From Isoetes taiwanensis (Eukaryota; Streptophyta; Lycopodiopsida; Isoetales; Isoetaceae): DNA of 64,000 nucleotides. Below, piece after piece: positions 12,109 to 23,329 of the stretch (position 1 is its first letter; the number at the start of each line of letters is the position of its first letter). Position numbers and translations under genes: made by a program. The notes under the pieces are model-generated. The model was not told the origin of the DNA. It ran no database searches and saw only the letters and a list, made by a program, of their open reading frames with translations. The stretch is taken from assembly GCA_021234155.1 (NCBI GenBank), contig JAJEKV010000004.1:3032819-3096818 (forward strand), read 5' to 3'.

Positions 12109-12547
12109 CTAGGGAGGGGCCTCGATGCCTCGATCGCGGGCAAGCTCTTCCCGGAGGGCACCGATTTTTTTTCGCTCCTCCAACATGATTGCACGCCCCA
12201 CAACCACGTTCTCATACTCTGCAACCTTATCTTCCGCTCATCGAAGTTGAGCTCGAGGGCAGCCTTGCCCGCTTGGGACGATTACGCCCTAAGCCCTCTT
12301 AGAGGTTAGATCTCGTGGCCGCGCAATTCGCGGTCTATGGTAGCCCGCTGATTGTCGCAAGACTAAAAATCACCTCCCTATAGAAGGCGGCCTTGTCCTC
12401 TGCCATAACCGGCTTGGCGGCGTCTTCATCATTCTTTTTTTTCGTAAAGGGAATCTGTTCCTCAGCTTCATCACGAATGTTCTTAATTTGCTTCACCAGA
12501 ACTTGAGACAAGATCTCGGCAGGGATGGAACTGGAGCTGGAGGCCAT
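12109..12547 (-). pseudogene. Coiled-coil protein family, member 2 (frameshifted)
   Basis: It starts at the ATG at 12547 (MASSSSSIPAEILSQVLVKQ), followed by KNIRDEAEEQIPFTKKK and an open frame to 12335. Homology to member 1 resumes in another frame as EYENVVVGRAIMLEERKK and IGALREELARDRG, ending at TAG 12109-12111. The Ser-rich start and the ENVVV / LEER / LREEL block align with member 1. The segment between (about 12250-12360) contains stops and at least one frameshift. A TATA motif (CTATATAAAA on the minus strand) lies about 92 bp before the ATG, and a repeated CATGCCACGT block lies about 300 bp upstream. The function is unknown. Confidence 0.55.
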
Positions 12548-12636
12548 TGAAAGAGATGAGAATGAAGGGGAGATGGCTGAGGGCGGATGTGGTAGAACAG
12601 GAGATGGCGGATAGGAGAAGACAATGGCGTCCGACG

Positions 12637-12647
12637 TTTTATATAGA
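12637..12647 (-). promoter_or_regulatory. Putative TATA box of coiled-coil gene 2
   Basis: Minus strand CTATATAAAAC, about 92 bp upstream of the ATG at 12547; a strong plant TATA match. Confidence 0.6.
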
Positions 12648-12839
12648 AACTACAAATACGTTGGAATCTACGGTTGCGAGTACCGATAAAGTCTGTGTAA
12701 TAATCCTACGAGGCGAAATTATAGCATGCAATTAGGCAACGGTAGCCTATGTGGGATCCGTCAGATCCTATCCGTACGGTATACAGGCCCATCTAATCAA
12801 TCCTTTGGTCGTACAAAAGACGGTGTTATTGTGGCAGCG

Positions 12840-12922
12840 CATGCCACGTCCTTGGTATGACGTTGTCATCCGCATGCCACGTATGTGAGTAGACGTTGTC
12901 ATCCACATGCCACGTGCTTTGA
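12840..12922. repeat. 33-bp tandem repeat with ACGT cores
   Basis: CATGCCACGT recurs at 12840, 12873 and 12906 (period 33), with shared GACGTTGTCATCC between copies. The third copy reads GCCACGTGC, containing a G-box (CACGTG). It lies upstream of coiled-coil gene 2 and downstream of gene 3. Confidence 0.75.
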
Positions 12923-12985
12923 GTGCTGGCGCTTGCCAAACCTAGATATGACTAATTCGCATTTACCTGCAAGATATCACATAAT

Positions 12986-13329
12986 CTAGCTAGATGTTTG
13001 TGTTACCACAGCTCGGAGCTTCTTCTCCATTTCTTCTAAAGCCTGCGAAATATTGTGGGCAGTTTCAACTGCCTCGGCCCTGCAGCTAGTCGCCTCTTGG
13101 TACATGGCGAATGTTTCGGCGATCTCAATGTCTCGCTCATGCAGGAGCACCCTCGTGAAGGCTAATCTGTCGACCGCGTCAATATTCTCGGCGACAAGAC
13201 GACTGTTTTGATCGTGGATCTCTTTGAATCTCTTCATCACCACTGCAAGGGTGATGTCCACGGGAGCTCTTGGCACGGGGGAGTGCTATCTTGGCGTGGT
13301 CACTTGCTAGAGGAAGATGGAGATGCCAT
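12986..13329 (-). pseudogene. Coiled-coil protein family, member 3 (disrupted)
   Basis: The ATG at 13329 begins MASPSSSSK and is followed at once by TGA. The alternative frame VTTPR also hits TAG. The main frame then reads PRAPVDITLAVVMKRFKEIH, ENIDAVDRLAFTRVLLHERD and ISQALEEMEKKLRAVV, ending at 12986. VVMKRFKEI aligns with VLMKRLKEQ of member 1, and TTPR with KTPR. Helical heptads are evident, with no membrane segment or signal peptide. A TATA motif is about 92-99 bp before the ATG. The start region is broken, so this copy is probably dead. Confidence 0.5.
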
Positions 13330-13420
13330 CGGAGCGAGAAGCTCTGCCATAGCCTCTGCCTTCAAAATGTCGGGACCTTCTATCAGAGCCATGAAGCATG
13401 CAGCAGAGACATGAAGGAGA

Positions 13421-13428
13421 ATATATAG
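13421..13428 (-). promoter_or_regulatory. Putative TATA box of coiled-coil gene 3
   Basis: Minus strand CTATATAT, about 92-99 bp upstream of the ATG at 13329, as in the two paralogues. Confidence 0.5.
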
Positions 13429-13429
13429 T

Positions 13430-15127
13430 GGGCCAAATAGGCACTATCATGCTGAGCTCAAGGAGAGGGAAGATATGCCATTTAGCATGATAATTACAGT
13501 AGAATTGTGCTAGATTTCGCTGAGCAGAGATCTGCAGAGCTGCAGAGCATATTTTGCCCAGCTACAATCATGTACATATTCGGTTGATTTTTCTATGGAG
13601 CGCCCAATGCTGAGCTTCTTGATTTGCGGTGGCTTCAACCTGATTCTGAGCTTAGGCCTTTGCTCCTGTTTTAGCTAATGCATGGGCCTACGCTTGCTAT
13701 GGATGCCGCGAAGCTGTCTTAGATGCATAGTTTGTATGAGATTTCAGAAAGAGCGAGTTGTTACGCTCATAAGAGAGCCTACTCTCACGCGTTTTGTGGT
13801 CCCAATTTGCCCCAATCTCTGCTCTTTAAGTGTGCCGAAGTAGGCCCTAAACATTTGAGTTTTTCCCATCTTTGTGTTTACCCTGCCATCGCAAATAGCA
13901 AGCGCCATAAAGAGATTATCCTGCTCAAACCATCGCAGAAGCTCCGCCATGCAAAGCCGGAATAGCATACATTGCATGTTTTTCAGAGATCTGGGAGGAA
14001 ATATTTAGCCTTAATTTGTTAGAAGAGAAAACAACCTTGATCGCCATGGCTATGGAGTTTAACCAAAAAGGAAGAAAAACGAATAGATCACTGATTTGAA
14101 CCGCATAGCCGGCCTCGTCGCCGGAGCCTCACGAGAAGCTTCATCCGCACGAATTCGGTCTAGGACACGTGTTGTGCTCAAGTTTTTTTCTGAGACGGAA
14201 ATATTAGCCTCAAACAAAAAATAAGACTGCTTTATATATGTTAGGAAAAGCATATGAATGTACACTCAAACCAAATATAGCATAACTACTGTAAGTTGAA
14301 TGCATATTGTTTTCTCAACCGCTATGGTCAATGTTAGGTAACTAGTTGTTTAGAAGAAACATATGTAGAATCACAATGCGTGATTAACATATTGGTAACT
14401 ATTCGGCTTGATCGAGTTGCAAATGTTATTGCAAAAATGATATAAATGTGTGCCTTTACATATCATTTGCAACATATAATATGATCACAAAATAAAATAC
14501 GGCTGCAAAAGTGCGAACACTTATATCTCATAAATGCCATTCTACAAAATGCTTAACTCCCATAAGCTATGGCTTCACGTGGACGTCAAAGTACCATCTA
14601 TCTGTCTATCTGTCTCTTCGTTCCATTTCAAGTATAGCTAGATACTATAAGTATGCTACAACTTCATGGTTGCCGCATAGAACCATATTTATGCCCGACA
14701 ATATCATGGATCCATTAATAATTTAATATTATATTTGATATTTGGTTTCAATTGGGTAAATATGATATCCCATTAAGCATTAGGTATCTCATATGAAGAG
14801 GGGGCCAAATACCTATCAAGAAAGAAACTAACAGAAAATTTCATTCAATTTGCAAATAATTATCCCATCCGTAAATGCAAATTAAAAGAAATCCAGGCCA
14901 TGGAGCCAACCACGATGAACTAAGGCCACATTTTTTAAAAAGAATGTTGATTAAAATTGTTCAGCAGGCGTAGCAATTTTTGGTGTCTCGACATTTCTGC
15001 ATTTCCATCCACGATTTTGCTATGTTTTACCCGCGATTCTGTTGTTCTTATCCCCAATTCTGTTGTTTTTTAATCCCCTAGATTTCTTTAAACCTGCCTT
15101 ACATTCAGTGAAAGACCTTCTACTTGC
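13430..15127. other. Stretch without a recognised gene
   Basis: Only short uninformative ORFs (for example 13744-13977 minus, 14059-14265 minus). Positions 14735-14850 (CCATTAAGCAT...GTATCTCATATGAAG) are a diverged copy of the dispersed sequence also found at about 29120-29190 and 57090-57160. Confidence 0.45.
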
Positions 15128-16127
15128 AATTTAGGGCTGTTGGATAGGCATATTCACCCCTTATTCCTTAATCTACACCGTACATAAAGTTCCTCATTTG
15201 TGGGGTATGCAAATACAAAATTTGCTATACTGTATAACAAGATTCGCAAAATACTATAAGATTTCAAGCGAAATACTATATGATGTTGATTTTTACGTGC
15301 AAAATACAATTATGAGGGCTCTCGCTGCCCTACGTCACCCCCCGTGTGAATATGCACCCAAACCAAAGGGGGTTTAAGGGGGATTTTAATTTAAATGTGT
15401 TGGACCCAATGGTTGTGTTAATTAATGTCAATGGTAGTTATGTGTTGGTTGTTAATGTCAATGGTTGTTATGTGTTGGTTGTTATGTGTTGGGGATTTAA
15501 TTTTTATATGTTGGATGTTAATGGTCTGTGTTGCAAAAAAAAAAATTTGGCCCCTTCCGGGCCTTAGGGACGTCCCTTAGGGACAAAAATTTTAGAATTC
15601 AAACCAGAAAAAAACTAGAATTCTCGGAGAGAGCTTTCCAAAAAACCAAATTTCTCTCCTAGAAAGATCTCGGAGAGAGCTTTCCAAAGCAATAAAAATC
15701 ATCTCAAACAGAGCTCTGGATCAAAAGTTATGATAAGAAATGTGTTGCCGGCGGGAAACTGCACTACGTGCACCCTTCAAGCCCTTCATGTGCCCATTAT
15801 GCACCACACACACAAAACGAGGGCTTTTGTTGTGAGCCATTGGTTGTTGACCATTATGCACCACATGCACAAAAAGAGGGCTTTTGTTGTGAGCCATTGG
15901 TTGTTGATCATTATGCACCACATGCACAAAAAAGGGCTTTTGTTGTGAGACATTGGTTATTGACCATTGGAAAAAAAAAAAAAAAAGCTAAAATCAATGG
16001 CTCAGAAATGGTGCACTCTAGATGTACGCATTAGTACATCCATTTGAATACATCACGAAATCATAGGAAAACCTTAGTGAAAAGCGTACAAAAACACAAA
16101 GAAAACCCCCTGTTATTATGCTACATA
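15128..16127 (+). repeat. Dispersed repeat family A, copy 2
   Basis: Begins with GCTGTTGGATAGGCATATTC and ends with CCCCCTGTTATTATGCTACA near 16127. It shares the GAGGGCTCTCGCTGCCCTA block (15312), the AAGGGGGATTTTAATTT block and a 57-bp tandem array. An inverted relative lies at 34621-36052. No protein is encoded. Confidence 0.75.
15795..15966. repeat. 57-bp tandem repeat, three copies
   Basis: Units start CATTATGCACCACA at 15795, 15852 and 15909, each with GGGCTTTTGTTGTGAG. Copies abut directly without variable spacers. The inverted counterpart is at about 34765-34955. Confidence 0.9.
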
Positions 16128-16282
16128 TTCTCCAGGCAACGAGAGCTGTTGGATAGGCATATTCACCCCTTATTCCTTAATCTACACCGCACACAAAATT
16201 CCTCGTTTGTGGGGTATGGATCTATAGAAATTGTGATACTGTATAACAAGATTTGCAAAATACTATAAGATTTCAAGCAATA
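16128..16282 (+). repeat. Dispersed repeat family A, copy 3, left part
   Basis: Starts GGCAACGAGAGCTGTTGG directly after copy 2 and runs to CAAGCAATA, where the Helitron interrupts it. The continuation is at 22579. Confidence 0.8.
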
Positions 16283-16320
16283 TCTATATATAATAATAAA
16301 GGCGTTTTAGGATAGTTTGT

Positions 16321-16397
16321 GCGCGATCTTGCCCGTTGAATTTTTTTAATTATTTTTTGCGCAATCTTGCGCGTTGAATTTTTTTTAATTATTTTTA
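16321..16397. repeat. Helitron 5' subterminal tandem repeat
   Basis: Two approximately 38-bp units, GCGCGATCTTGCCCGTTGAA and GCGCAATCTTGCGCGTTGAA, each followed by T-rich AATTATTTTT. Repeats of this kind next to the TC end are common in Helitrons. Confidence 0.8.
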
Positions 16398-16940
16398 TCC
16401 CTTCGATTTATCTGCTCTAGACTTTACAATTTTTGTTGTACACCGTTCGATGTTCGATGGTAAAAGCGGTTTGAAAGCGCTGCACCCGGGTTCGGGTTCA
16501 TGGAGCGGTTCATGCTGCGAGCAGACTATTCATTCCTCTCATTCATCTCGGCACTTATCCTGTCGACCAAAGTCCTCTCAGTTCTTCGTGTTGTTTTGTG
16601 CCGACTGCATAGTGTAGGTCATTCGGTGGCTATATTGCTACTTTGTTCAGAGCAGACCATTTCTTGCAAATCATTTTTTTTTTTGTTACGTGCTTCCACC
16701 GATTTGAATGAACCGTCTTTCATCAGAAGGTCGTTGCTCCAACAGTTTGCTTAATGTGCCAAGAGTTTCCCTTCAATATCTCATTTCTTCATCATGTCTG
16801 GCAGTAGATCTAAGGCCAAGCAAAAGCCGTGTTCAAGACTATCAGAAGCAGGCTTCAGTGCCCTGTGGGTTGATTGGGAAGGTACTTGCTTCAAATGTTG
16901 AGATCCTTATGTGAAGCATAACAATTACTTGTCTTATTGC

Positions 16941-17366
16941 AGATAACCTGGTAGGAAAGGGAGGCTATTCAAAAGTTTACAAGGGTTCTCTTCCAGATGG
17001 GCGGTTAATTTGAAAAAAGCAAAGGATGATAGTGAAGAACAAGGGGAAAGAGACTTTTGATGAGCTTGGAATTCTTGGGCATATTTCTCATCCAAATACC
17101 AACGCTCTACTTGGTTTTGCATTGAATATGGCGGTCTTCTTCACGGTCTTGCAACTGGTTTGGGTAATTTGTAATTGTATATTTTTCGGGCATAGCTTTA
17201 ACATACTATTCCAGGTCCTAATGCACAGCTATTCAATTGGCATCTCAGATTTAAGGTGGCAGCAGGAGTGGCATGTGGTCTTCATTATCTTCACAAGAAG
17301 TGCTAAAGACGGATAACTCACAGAGATATTAAGACATCAAATATCCTTCTTGGAATAGCATTTGAA
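16941..17366 (+). pseudogene. Receptor-like cytoplasmic kinase fragment captured by the Helitron
   Basis: An AG acceptor at 16941-16942 precedes NLVGKGGYSKVYKGSLPDG, the glycine-rich ATP loop. It is followed in other frames by the DELGILGHISHPNTNALLGF segment and, after an apparent GT-AG intron of about 50 bp (about 17164-17214), VAAGVACGLHYLHK and HRDIKTSNILL, the catalytic-loop signature. The pattern resembles class VI receptor-like cytoplasmic kinases (Ser/Thr kinases). The invariant-Lys region and the activation loop are lost or frameshifted and stops are present, so it is not functional. Keeping the intron shows it was captured as genomic DNA, not from mRNA. Confidence 0.8.
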
Positions 17367-17534
17367 CCACATGTGTGACCTATCACTCTCTTTTCCTTTT
17401 AATAAAAATTTGGTTACAGGGGAATTTATGCTTTTTGCTCCTCTCAAAAATACATCCAAATTGTATTCGTCTTCTATATATTCTACAACTTAAAGCTTTT
17501 GTTCTGCTGCCTGATATAGGATCATGGAATGCCA

Positions 17535-18810
17535 GGTTGCTGCACATGATCAACAAAACCAAGGCACTTGAAATTCTTTAGCAGATACATCAAGATGTTA
17601 TCTTGCTAGACAGTCTTGTGTGGTCTATGCTTCCAAACTCGAGGATATCTCACTACATCCTAGGTGGGTTGTTGCATATGATCAAGAAAACCAAGGCACT
17701 TGAAATTCTTTTGTAGACACGTCAAGATGTTATCTTGCTAGATAGCCTTGATGCATCAAGATGTTAATTTTCTAGACAGTCTTGTGCGATTTATGCTTCT
17801 AAACTCGAGGATCTCACTACATCCTAGGTGGGTTCTTCATTTTGGACTCCCCCTTATAAGTTTGAGGGCGATTCCAACAGGCTTTTGCCGCATTCATTAT
17901 GTTTTCTCTTCATACGAGGGTCAATATATGCAGGTATTAGCCACAAGAAGTGGCCTGCTGGTAAGCAGAAATTTACTCATGATTTGTAAAGGCAATTGAA
18001 TGCATCATCGCATTCATAATTTTACTCAGGGATTGGCTGCTATTGATCATGCTATATTCAGGTGAATTCAGCTTGGAACTCTTAATGCAAATGAACAGAT
18101 CCAGTTGCTAGAGATTTTCCAGAACTTATGAACTTTACATGCCCCGGATAACACAAATTTATGCTATGCAGTCCGGATATCAATAGTATATGACTTGAGC
18201 AAGCTTTCTTAAAAGATTTGCCTTTGGCGAGAAAAGACATTGGTGCTAAAACCGAATCGCTTTCGATGCATGCTCGAGAAGAAATTGGGCACCATCCATA
18301 ATCTCATAGGTACAACATGCAACAGAATGGTTCCAGGTAAGCATGTTACAGCAAAAACCAAGGCTGCATATAATAAAAAAAAAATCCAAGCACTTGAAAT
18401 TCTTTGGCAGATGCATGAAGATGTTATCTTGCTAGACATCCTTGATGCATCAAGATGTTGCCCTGCTAGACAGTCTTGTGCGATTTATGCTTCTAAACTT
18501 GAGGATATTTCAGTACATCCTAGGTGGGTTCTTCGTTTCGGCCGCACCATATAAGTTTGAGAGCGATTCCAACAGCCTTCGGCACATTCATTATGTTTTC
18601 CCTTCATGCAGGTCAATATATGCAGCTATTAACCTCAAGAAATGGCCTGCTGGTAAGCAGAAATTTACTCACGATTTGTAACAATCATCGCATTTATAAT
18701 TTTATCCAAGGATTGGCTTCTATTGATTATGCTATATTCAGGTGAATTCAGCTTGGAACTCTTAATGCAATTGAACAGATCCAATTGCTAGAGATTTTCT
18801 AGAACATTAT
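17535..18810 (+). repeat. Internally repeated segment in the Helitron
   Basis: The block containing AAGGCACTTGAAATTCTTT...GCAGAT and GTGCGATTTATGCTTCTAAA occurs at about 17540-17655, 17690-17835 and 18370-18530. A longer block (ATTCATTATGTTTTC ... GTGAATTCAGCTTGGAACTC) occurs at about 17860-18120 and 18550-18805. It resembles exon and intron pieces of one gene duplicated in place; the gene is not identifiable. Confidence 0.7.
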
Positions 18811-21800
18811 CCCATGGAAGCCCCACAGATTTGATTCAATCACATCTTGAGAAGTATTTCTCTTTCTGTTGTCATTTATTTGGATTGGGATGATATTTGC
18901 TAGAGCCAACACATGGCATTCTGCAAAAGATCTTAACTGCATCCGTCACTCGGCCTTCCTTGTAAAGTTCAACAAGTATAATAACTCCATCAGTTTCTAC
19001 AGACTTGCTTGAAGGGCATCGTGTGGGTTGATGCTTCAGAACCTAGAAGCTGAAGAATTTGCAATACCTACTAATACTGGATGGTTCATTTCAGCTTGTA
19101 TCGAAACCTCTTGACCCAACATTAAGAATCAAAAGCCAAGATGTTTTGTTGTTGCACTAAAAGGGCTCCAACGTTTTCACAAATGGAAGACATGACAGCT
19201 GGAGAGTTAATTTACAAATAGGCCGTTAGTGGCCATTTTACACAGTTCCTGTAGACATACATTGACCTAGAAATGATGGTGTCTTCAGCAGAGCATTGGC
19301 ATGGCTCTGAGCAAATGTTATACGGATGCAGCGATTCGCAATGAAGGCCACAATAGAGTATGTCTTTTTCCCAACGATAGCAGGTAGCAGAAAAGTATGT
19401 CATTGGCAAACGGGGAACTCATAGGAAGGCGACTATGGAAGCGAGTTTCTGGGGTATGGATATACGTTTATGCCATTTGTGTATTGATCATCTTATGTTT
19501 AGAATATAGATGTCCTGTAATACGAACGAATTTCGACAATGCCCTTTCTTCATGCAAAGTTGTTTCCTTCTAAGAGGAAACGATGGATCTGCCTTAAGCA
19601 GAGTTTGACTATTTCTTCTGCATATATTTTGGAGAAGGTTTGAACAGATTCTAAATTCACCTAATATCTTTTTAATAATGCATATTCGTATCTAATCCAA
19701 AAGGAGATATCTGCTGCCGGTAGCTACCTCAAGAGATTTAAAGCATGCTAGCTCTTCTTTGTTTTCCTATACATGTTCTGCATCCTATTGTCATGTATTT
19801 TAGGTGTAATGTTATTCTTGACAATGGTAAGATTACAATGCACGACAAATAAGATCTCTACCTTGATAAAGCAGAATTTCTTTAATTTTCCACCTATGTG
19901 AATACTAACGCAGGTCTTCTAAGGTTTTTATTCCTTTGCACGGATGAGTTCAAGCAATGACAGATAAGTTTTAGACTATTTAGTATTTTTGCTCTTTCCA
20001 ATTTTATAATTTTACATACAGGCTGAGATGTGTCATACAAGTCTGAGAAACTCGGTAAAACTGTCTGATGTGTAGAACGACTGTCTAGCTCTATTGAGTC
20101 TAAGGCCCCTCTTCTTTCTAAATGACAGACTATAAGAACTTAATGTCCGCAGCAAGAAGCTTTTTCTTTTCAGAGAGATACTTCATTGCATATTCCTGAA
20201 TATTTCTTAGTGTATTTTATGCGCAACATTTTAACGAAATAACAACATACTCCACATGTCAAGAACTTCTATATGCTTATTCAAGAAGGAAATGGATGCA
20301 AATTGACAGGCCTGCACGGGAACTTACTGAATATTAGGTAATCCTCTTTAAGGCCAGAAAAACTTCTATGGTATAACTCTGATGATGGTGAGACTCAGTT
20401 CAAATGAGGTCACATTTTTTTATATAATTACGGAGGTCTTTCCAAGGCATCAATTTGCAGGAGCGCCATCTTCTTCTTCTTGATTTTGTTGCACTTGCCT
20501 CCACAATTTGTAGGCACTACAAGGATGTATGTTTTGAAATTGATTCAGGGATTCATACTAAGAGGATACACAATAGGGATATATAGCAAGTATGTTAGTT
20601 CTATGTGGTAATCTTGAAAGCCATGACAAGATCATACAAAGATTGGAGATCTTGTGCAATATCATAAACCGAGAATACTATGCAATATCGGACATGTTTA
20701 TGCCAAGATTGAGTGGTGTGTTCTCGCCAAGCATGAGGCAAGAAATATGGTTTTAAAGGTGCAAACCCTATTTTAGGTCACCAGTGTCAAAATGATCTTC
20801 CATATTAAGGGAATCGATGCATGCCCCATGGTATCAAAAAGGACCTCAGTTATTCCATCCAAGGGGGTTGTAAAGGCTGCTTGAGGACTGCGGTCTTTGG
20901 CACTCTTCTTGGACCAGCTTGCTCGTGAGGCTCGGGAAACCTCAAGTGTAATTGTTGGTTGATAAATTCTTTATTCTTTTATTACATTTTACCATATTAA
21001 GTTCTCTATTCTTTTAAAAGTAATATTCTCAGCAGAGATTTAAGTTATATGTTAAACTTTCAAATGTTATACACCACTATCTATGGCCACAAAAAATAAT
21101 AAGGCCACTTTCACGTATCTGAAACTTAAGAGTTCGAAACTTATGAGTTCGTGTATTACACACCTCTATTTTTGTTTGCATCATAAATTGTGAAACCATT
21201 AGAATAGTGGATTATATAGCCACCATTATTGTGCCTTGAAAATTTTGTTACAACACTAAATAAATGCAAAAGGAATGTAAGTTGAGAACACATTATTTTG
21301 CTTTGTAGGTCCCATCCACAAGCAATTTAGGCATTCCTCGTACTTTTGCTTCCATTGCATTGTCTTTTGATTATGTCCTTGGGTTTGTTCTTTGGCATGA
21401 ACAATATCTATTTTTTGCTTTAAGTGATAACATCCATATTAGGCACGACCATCCCCTAATATAGTACAGAAACAACAGAGCAATGGCTGTTTGCCTTATT
21501 ACCCATCGTCGCCTCTCACAAAACTCCGCCTTTATAGCCCACGAGTTGCCTCGCGATAATGTGCATAAACAAATTATCACATCTATTTATTTCTTTTACC
21601 ACAAAATAAAAGAACAATTCCATATATAGTTCTATTATTAAAAAAAAAATGTGGATGTAAACTCATTATGAAATGTTTTACAATCAACATGTAAAAAATA
21701 TGTAGAAAATGATGCATGAACCTTTAAAGAACAATCACTTCCAAATCATCCAATGACTCGACATTGGTAAGCACTAAATTATAACTAAATAACAAGTCAA

Positions 21801-21828
21801 ATAAATGCACGCATCTTTACAAATCCCA
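18811..21828. other. Helitron interior without a recognised gene
   Basis: AT-rich, only short ORFs (19212-19409 minus, 21371-21580 minus) with no recognisable motif. No Rep/helicase remnants seen. Confidence 0.4.
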
Positions 21829-22145
21829 TTTGCAGGAAGATGTGATTGTCGAGGAACCCATGTACATGATGTCGACAATTACAACATCAAAGACAACAAA
21901 CAAACAACAACACACAATCAATAAACACCTAATCATAGAAACAACTGATCTACAAGCATTAGCCTTCAAAAATTCCATTTCCAGGGACATATGGTTTTGC
22001 AAACAATTTCTTGGTTTTGCAACATAACTCAATAACAATACATCTAAAAGCATTAACCTCCCCATTTGCAGGAAGATGTGGTTATTGAGGAACATATACA
22101 CAAAACAACATACACAACAACAACTCACCAGTGGTAAGTAGCATA
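21829..22145. repeat. Diverged 240-bp tandem duplication in the Helitron
   Basis: CATTTGCAGGAAGATGTG at about 21829 recurs at about 22065, each followed by GT(C/T)GAGGAAC-type sequence and an AACAACA-rich stretch. Confidence 0.6.
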
Positions 22146-22550
22146 TGAAAGCATTAACTTCTACAAATACCATTTGGTTTAACGTTTAATAGACTATGCA
22201 CGCATATAGGTCCTCGACCAACAAGGATGCCAATCTACAAGAAATTATCGACAAATATTAACATTCATTGTCGCAAAGAGAAATATACATTATGCAAACG
22301 TTCCATGATATCCTCTAGACTCCAACAAAGAAATCACTTTGAAAAAGTGCCGATGAGAGCTAATGGTATGGTAGCCTTGCAAGATAACATGCAAAGTTGA
22401 GACACAGATACGCCGGCATAATGAATGTAAGACGATATAGGGCTCTTAAAGGATAATTTTAAACTTCAATTTATATGAACGACCATATATGCCCAACTAG
22501 GCATTCTCAACCATATCTTAATTAGTCTTTAAATTCAATCATGACAAAAA

Positions 22551-22578
22551 GCCCAGCAACGCTGGGCACTTTTTCTAG
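22551..22578 (+). other. Helitron 3' terminal hairpin and CTAG end
   Basis: GCCCAGC-AAC-GCTGGGC forms a 7-bp perfect stem. Flanking AAAAA and TTTTT can extend it. CTAG at 22575-22578 is the terminus (CTRR consensus), followed by host T. Confidence 0.93.
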
Positions 22579-23329
22579 TACTATATAGTGTTGATTTTGT
22601 ACATGCAAAACATAATTATAAGGGCTCTCGCTGCCCTACGTCACCCCCCGTGTGAATATGCACCCAAACAAAAGGGGGTTTAAGGGGGAATTTAATTTTA
22701 ATGTGTGTAATGTAATGGTTTGTGTTATAGGTTAAAAAATTTTTTTGCCCCTTCGGGGCAATGAAAATTGTCTATGAATGTTGTGTACATCGCTATAGGT
22801 TCTTGTGCCTAAGACAGTGTGTTCCTTATCTCTAAAAGAGTGGTTTCCAACTGAAGAAGAGCAAACAAATCCTGTGAAACCTAAATATTTCAGTCTAAAT
22901 ATTTTGAAAGGGAATAAAAACATGCCTCAACCATACGCACAACTAATACAAGGCTTGCATTAAGAAGTCAAATTTTGAAAAAAGGATATGGACCAAGCTA
23001 ACAGATAATACACATAATAAATATGTAGGAAAATCTTAGTTGAAGAAACATGTCCAAAAATAGGCATGCATACAAAATTGCAGGCTAAATTCTCAGAACA
23101 TATCCAAATGAAATGGATTGTAATGGATACAGATCAAAAGCCTTCATGGCCGAAGATGTGCCCAGAACAGGTTGAAACCAAATAGTCCATGGCAAAGAAT
23201 AGATGCACCAACTGAAATGCCCAAAAAAGATAAGACCCAAGGAAGCCTCTGATTCATAAGTGAAACCAATCTGCAGCTATTAGTCTTCTTTTCTAGAATA
23301 TCCACTACCTCTTCTGTCTAGCCCTTGCA

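Larger units (their letters stand above)
16283..22578 (+). mobile_element. Non-autonomous Helitron carrying gene fragments
   Basis: The 5' end is TCTATATATAATAATAAAGG (16283). The 3' end is a GC-rich hairpin (22551-22567) followed 7 nt later by CTAG (22575-22578). The insertion lies exactly between A and T, as Helitrons do, with no target duplication. Joining the flanks (CAAGCAATA + TACTATATAG) matches the uninterrupted family-A copy (CAAGCGAAATACTATATG) base for base in length. At 6296 bp it has no Rep or helicase ORF, so it depends on a partner in trans. It carries a receptor-like kinase fragment (16941-17366) and a partly duplicated unidentified segment (17535-18810). The rest holds only short ORFs. 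Confidence 0.92.

Noticed and set aside
15795-15966. CRISPR-like array
   Set aside because: The 57-bp units abut without unique spacers, in a eukaryotic repeat family; a plain tandem repeat.
21817-22173. Membrane-like Cys/Val-rich ORF on the minus strand
   Set aside because: Antisense of an AACAACA-rich tandem duplication inside the Helitron; hydrophobicity follows from base composition.
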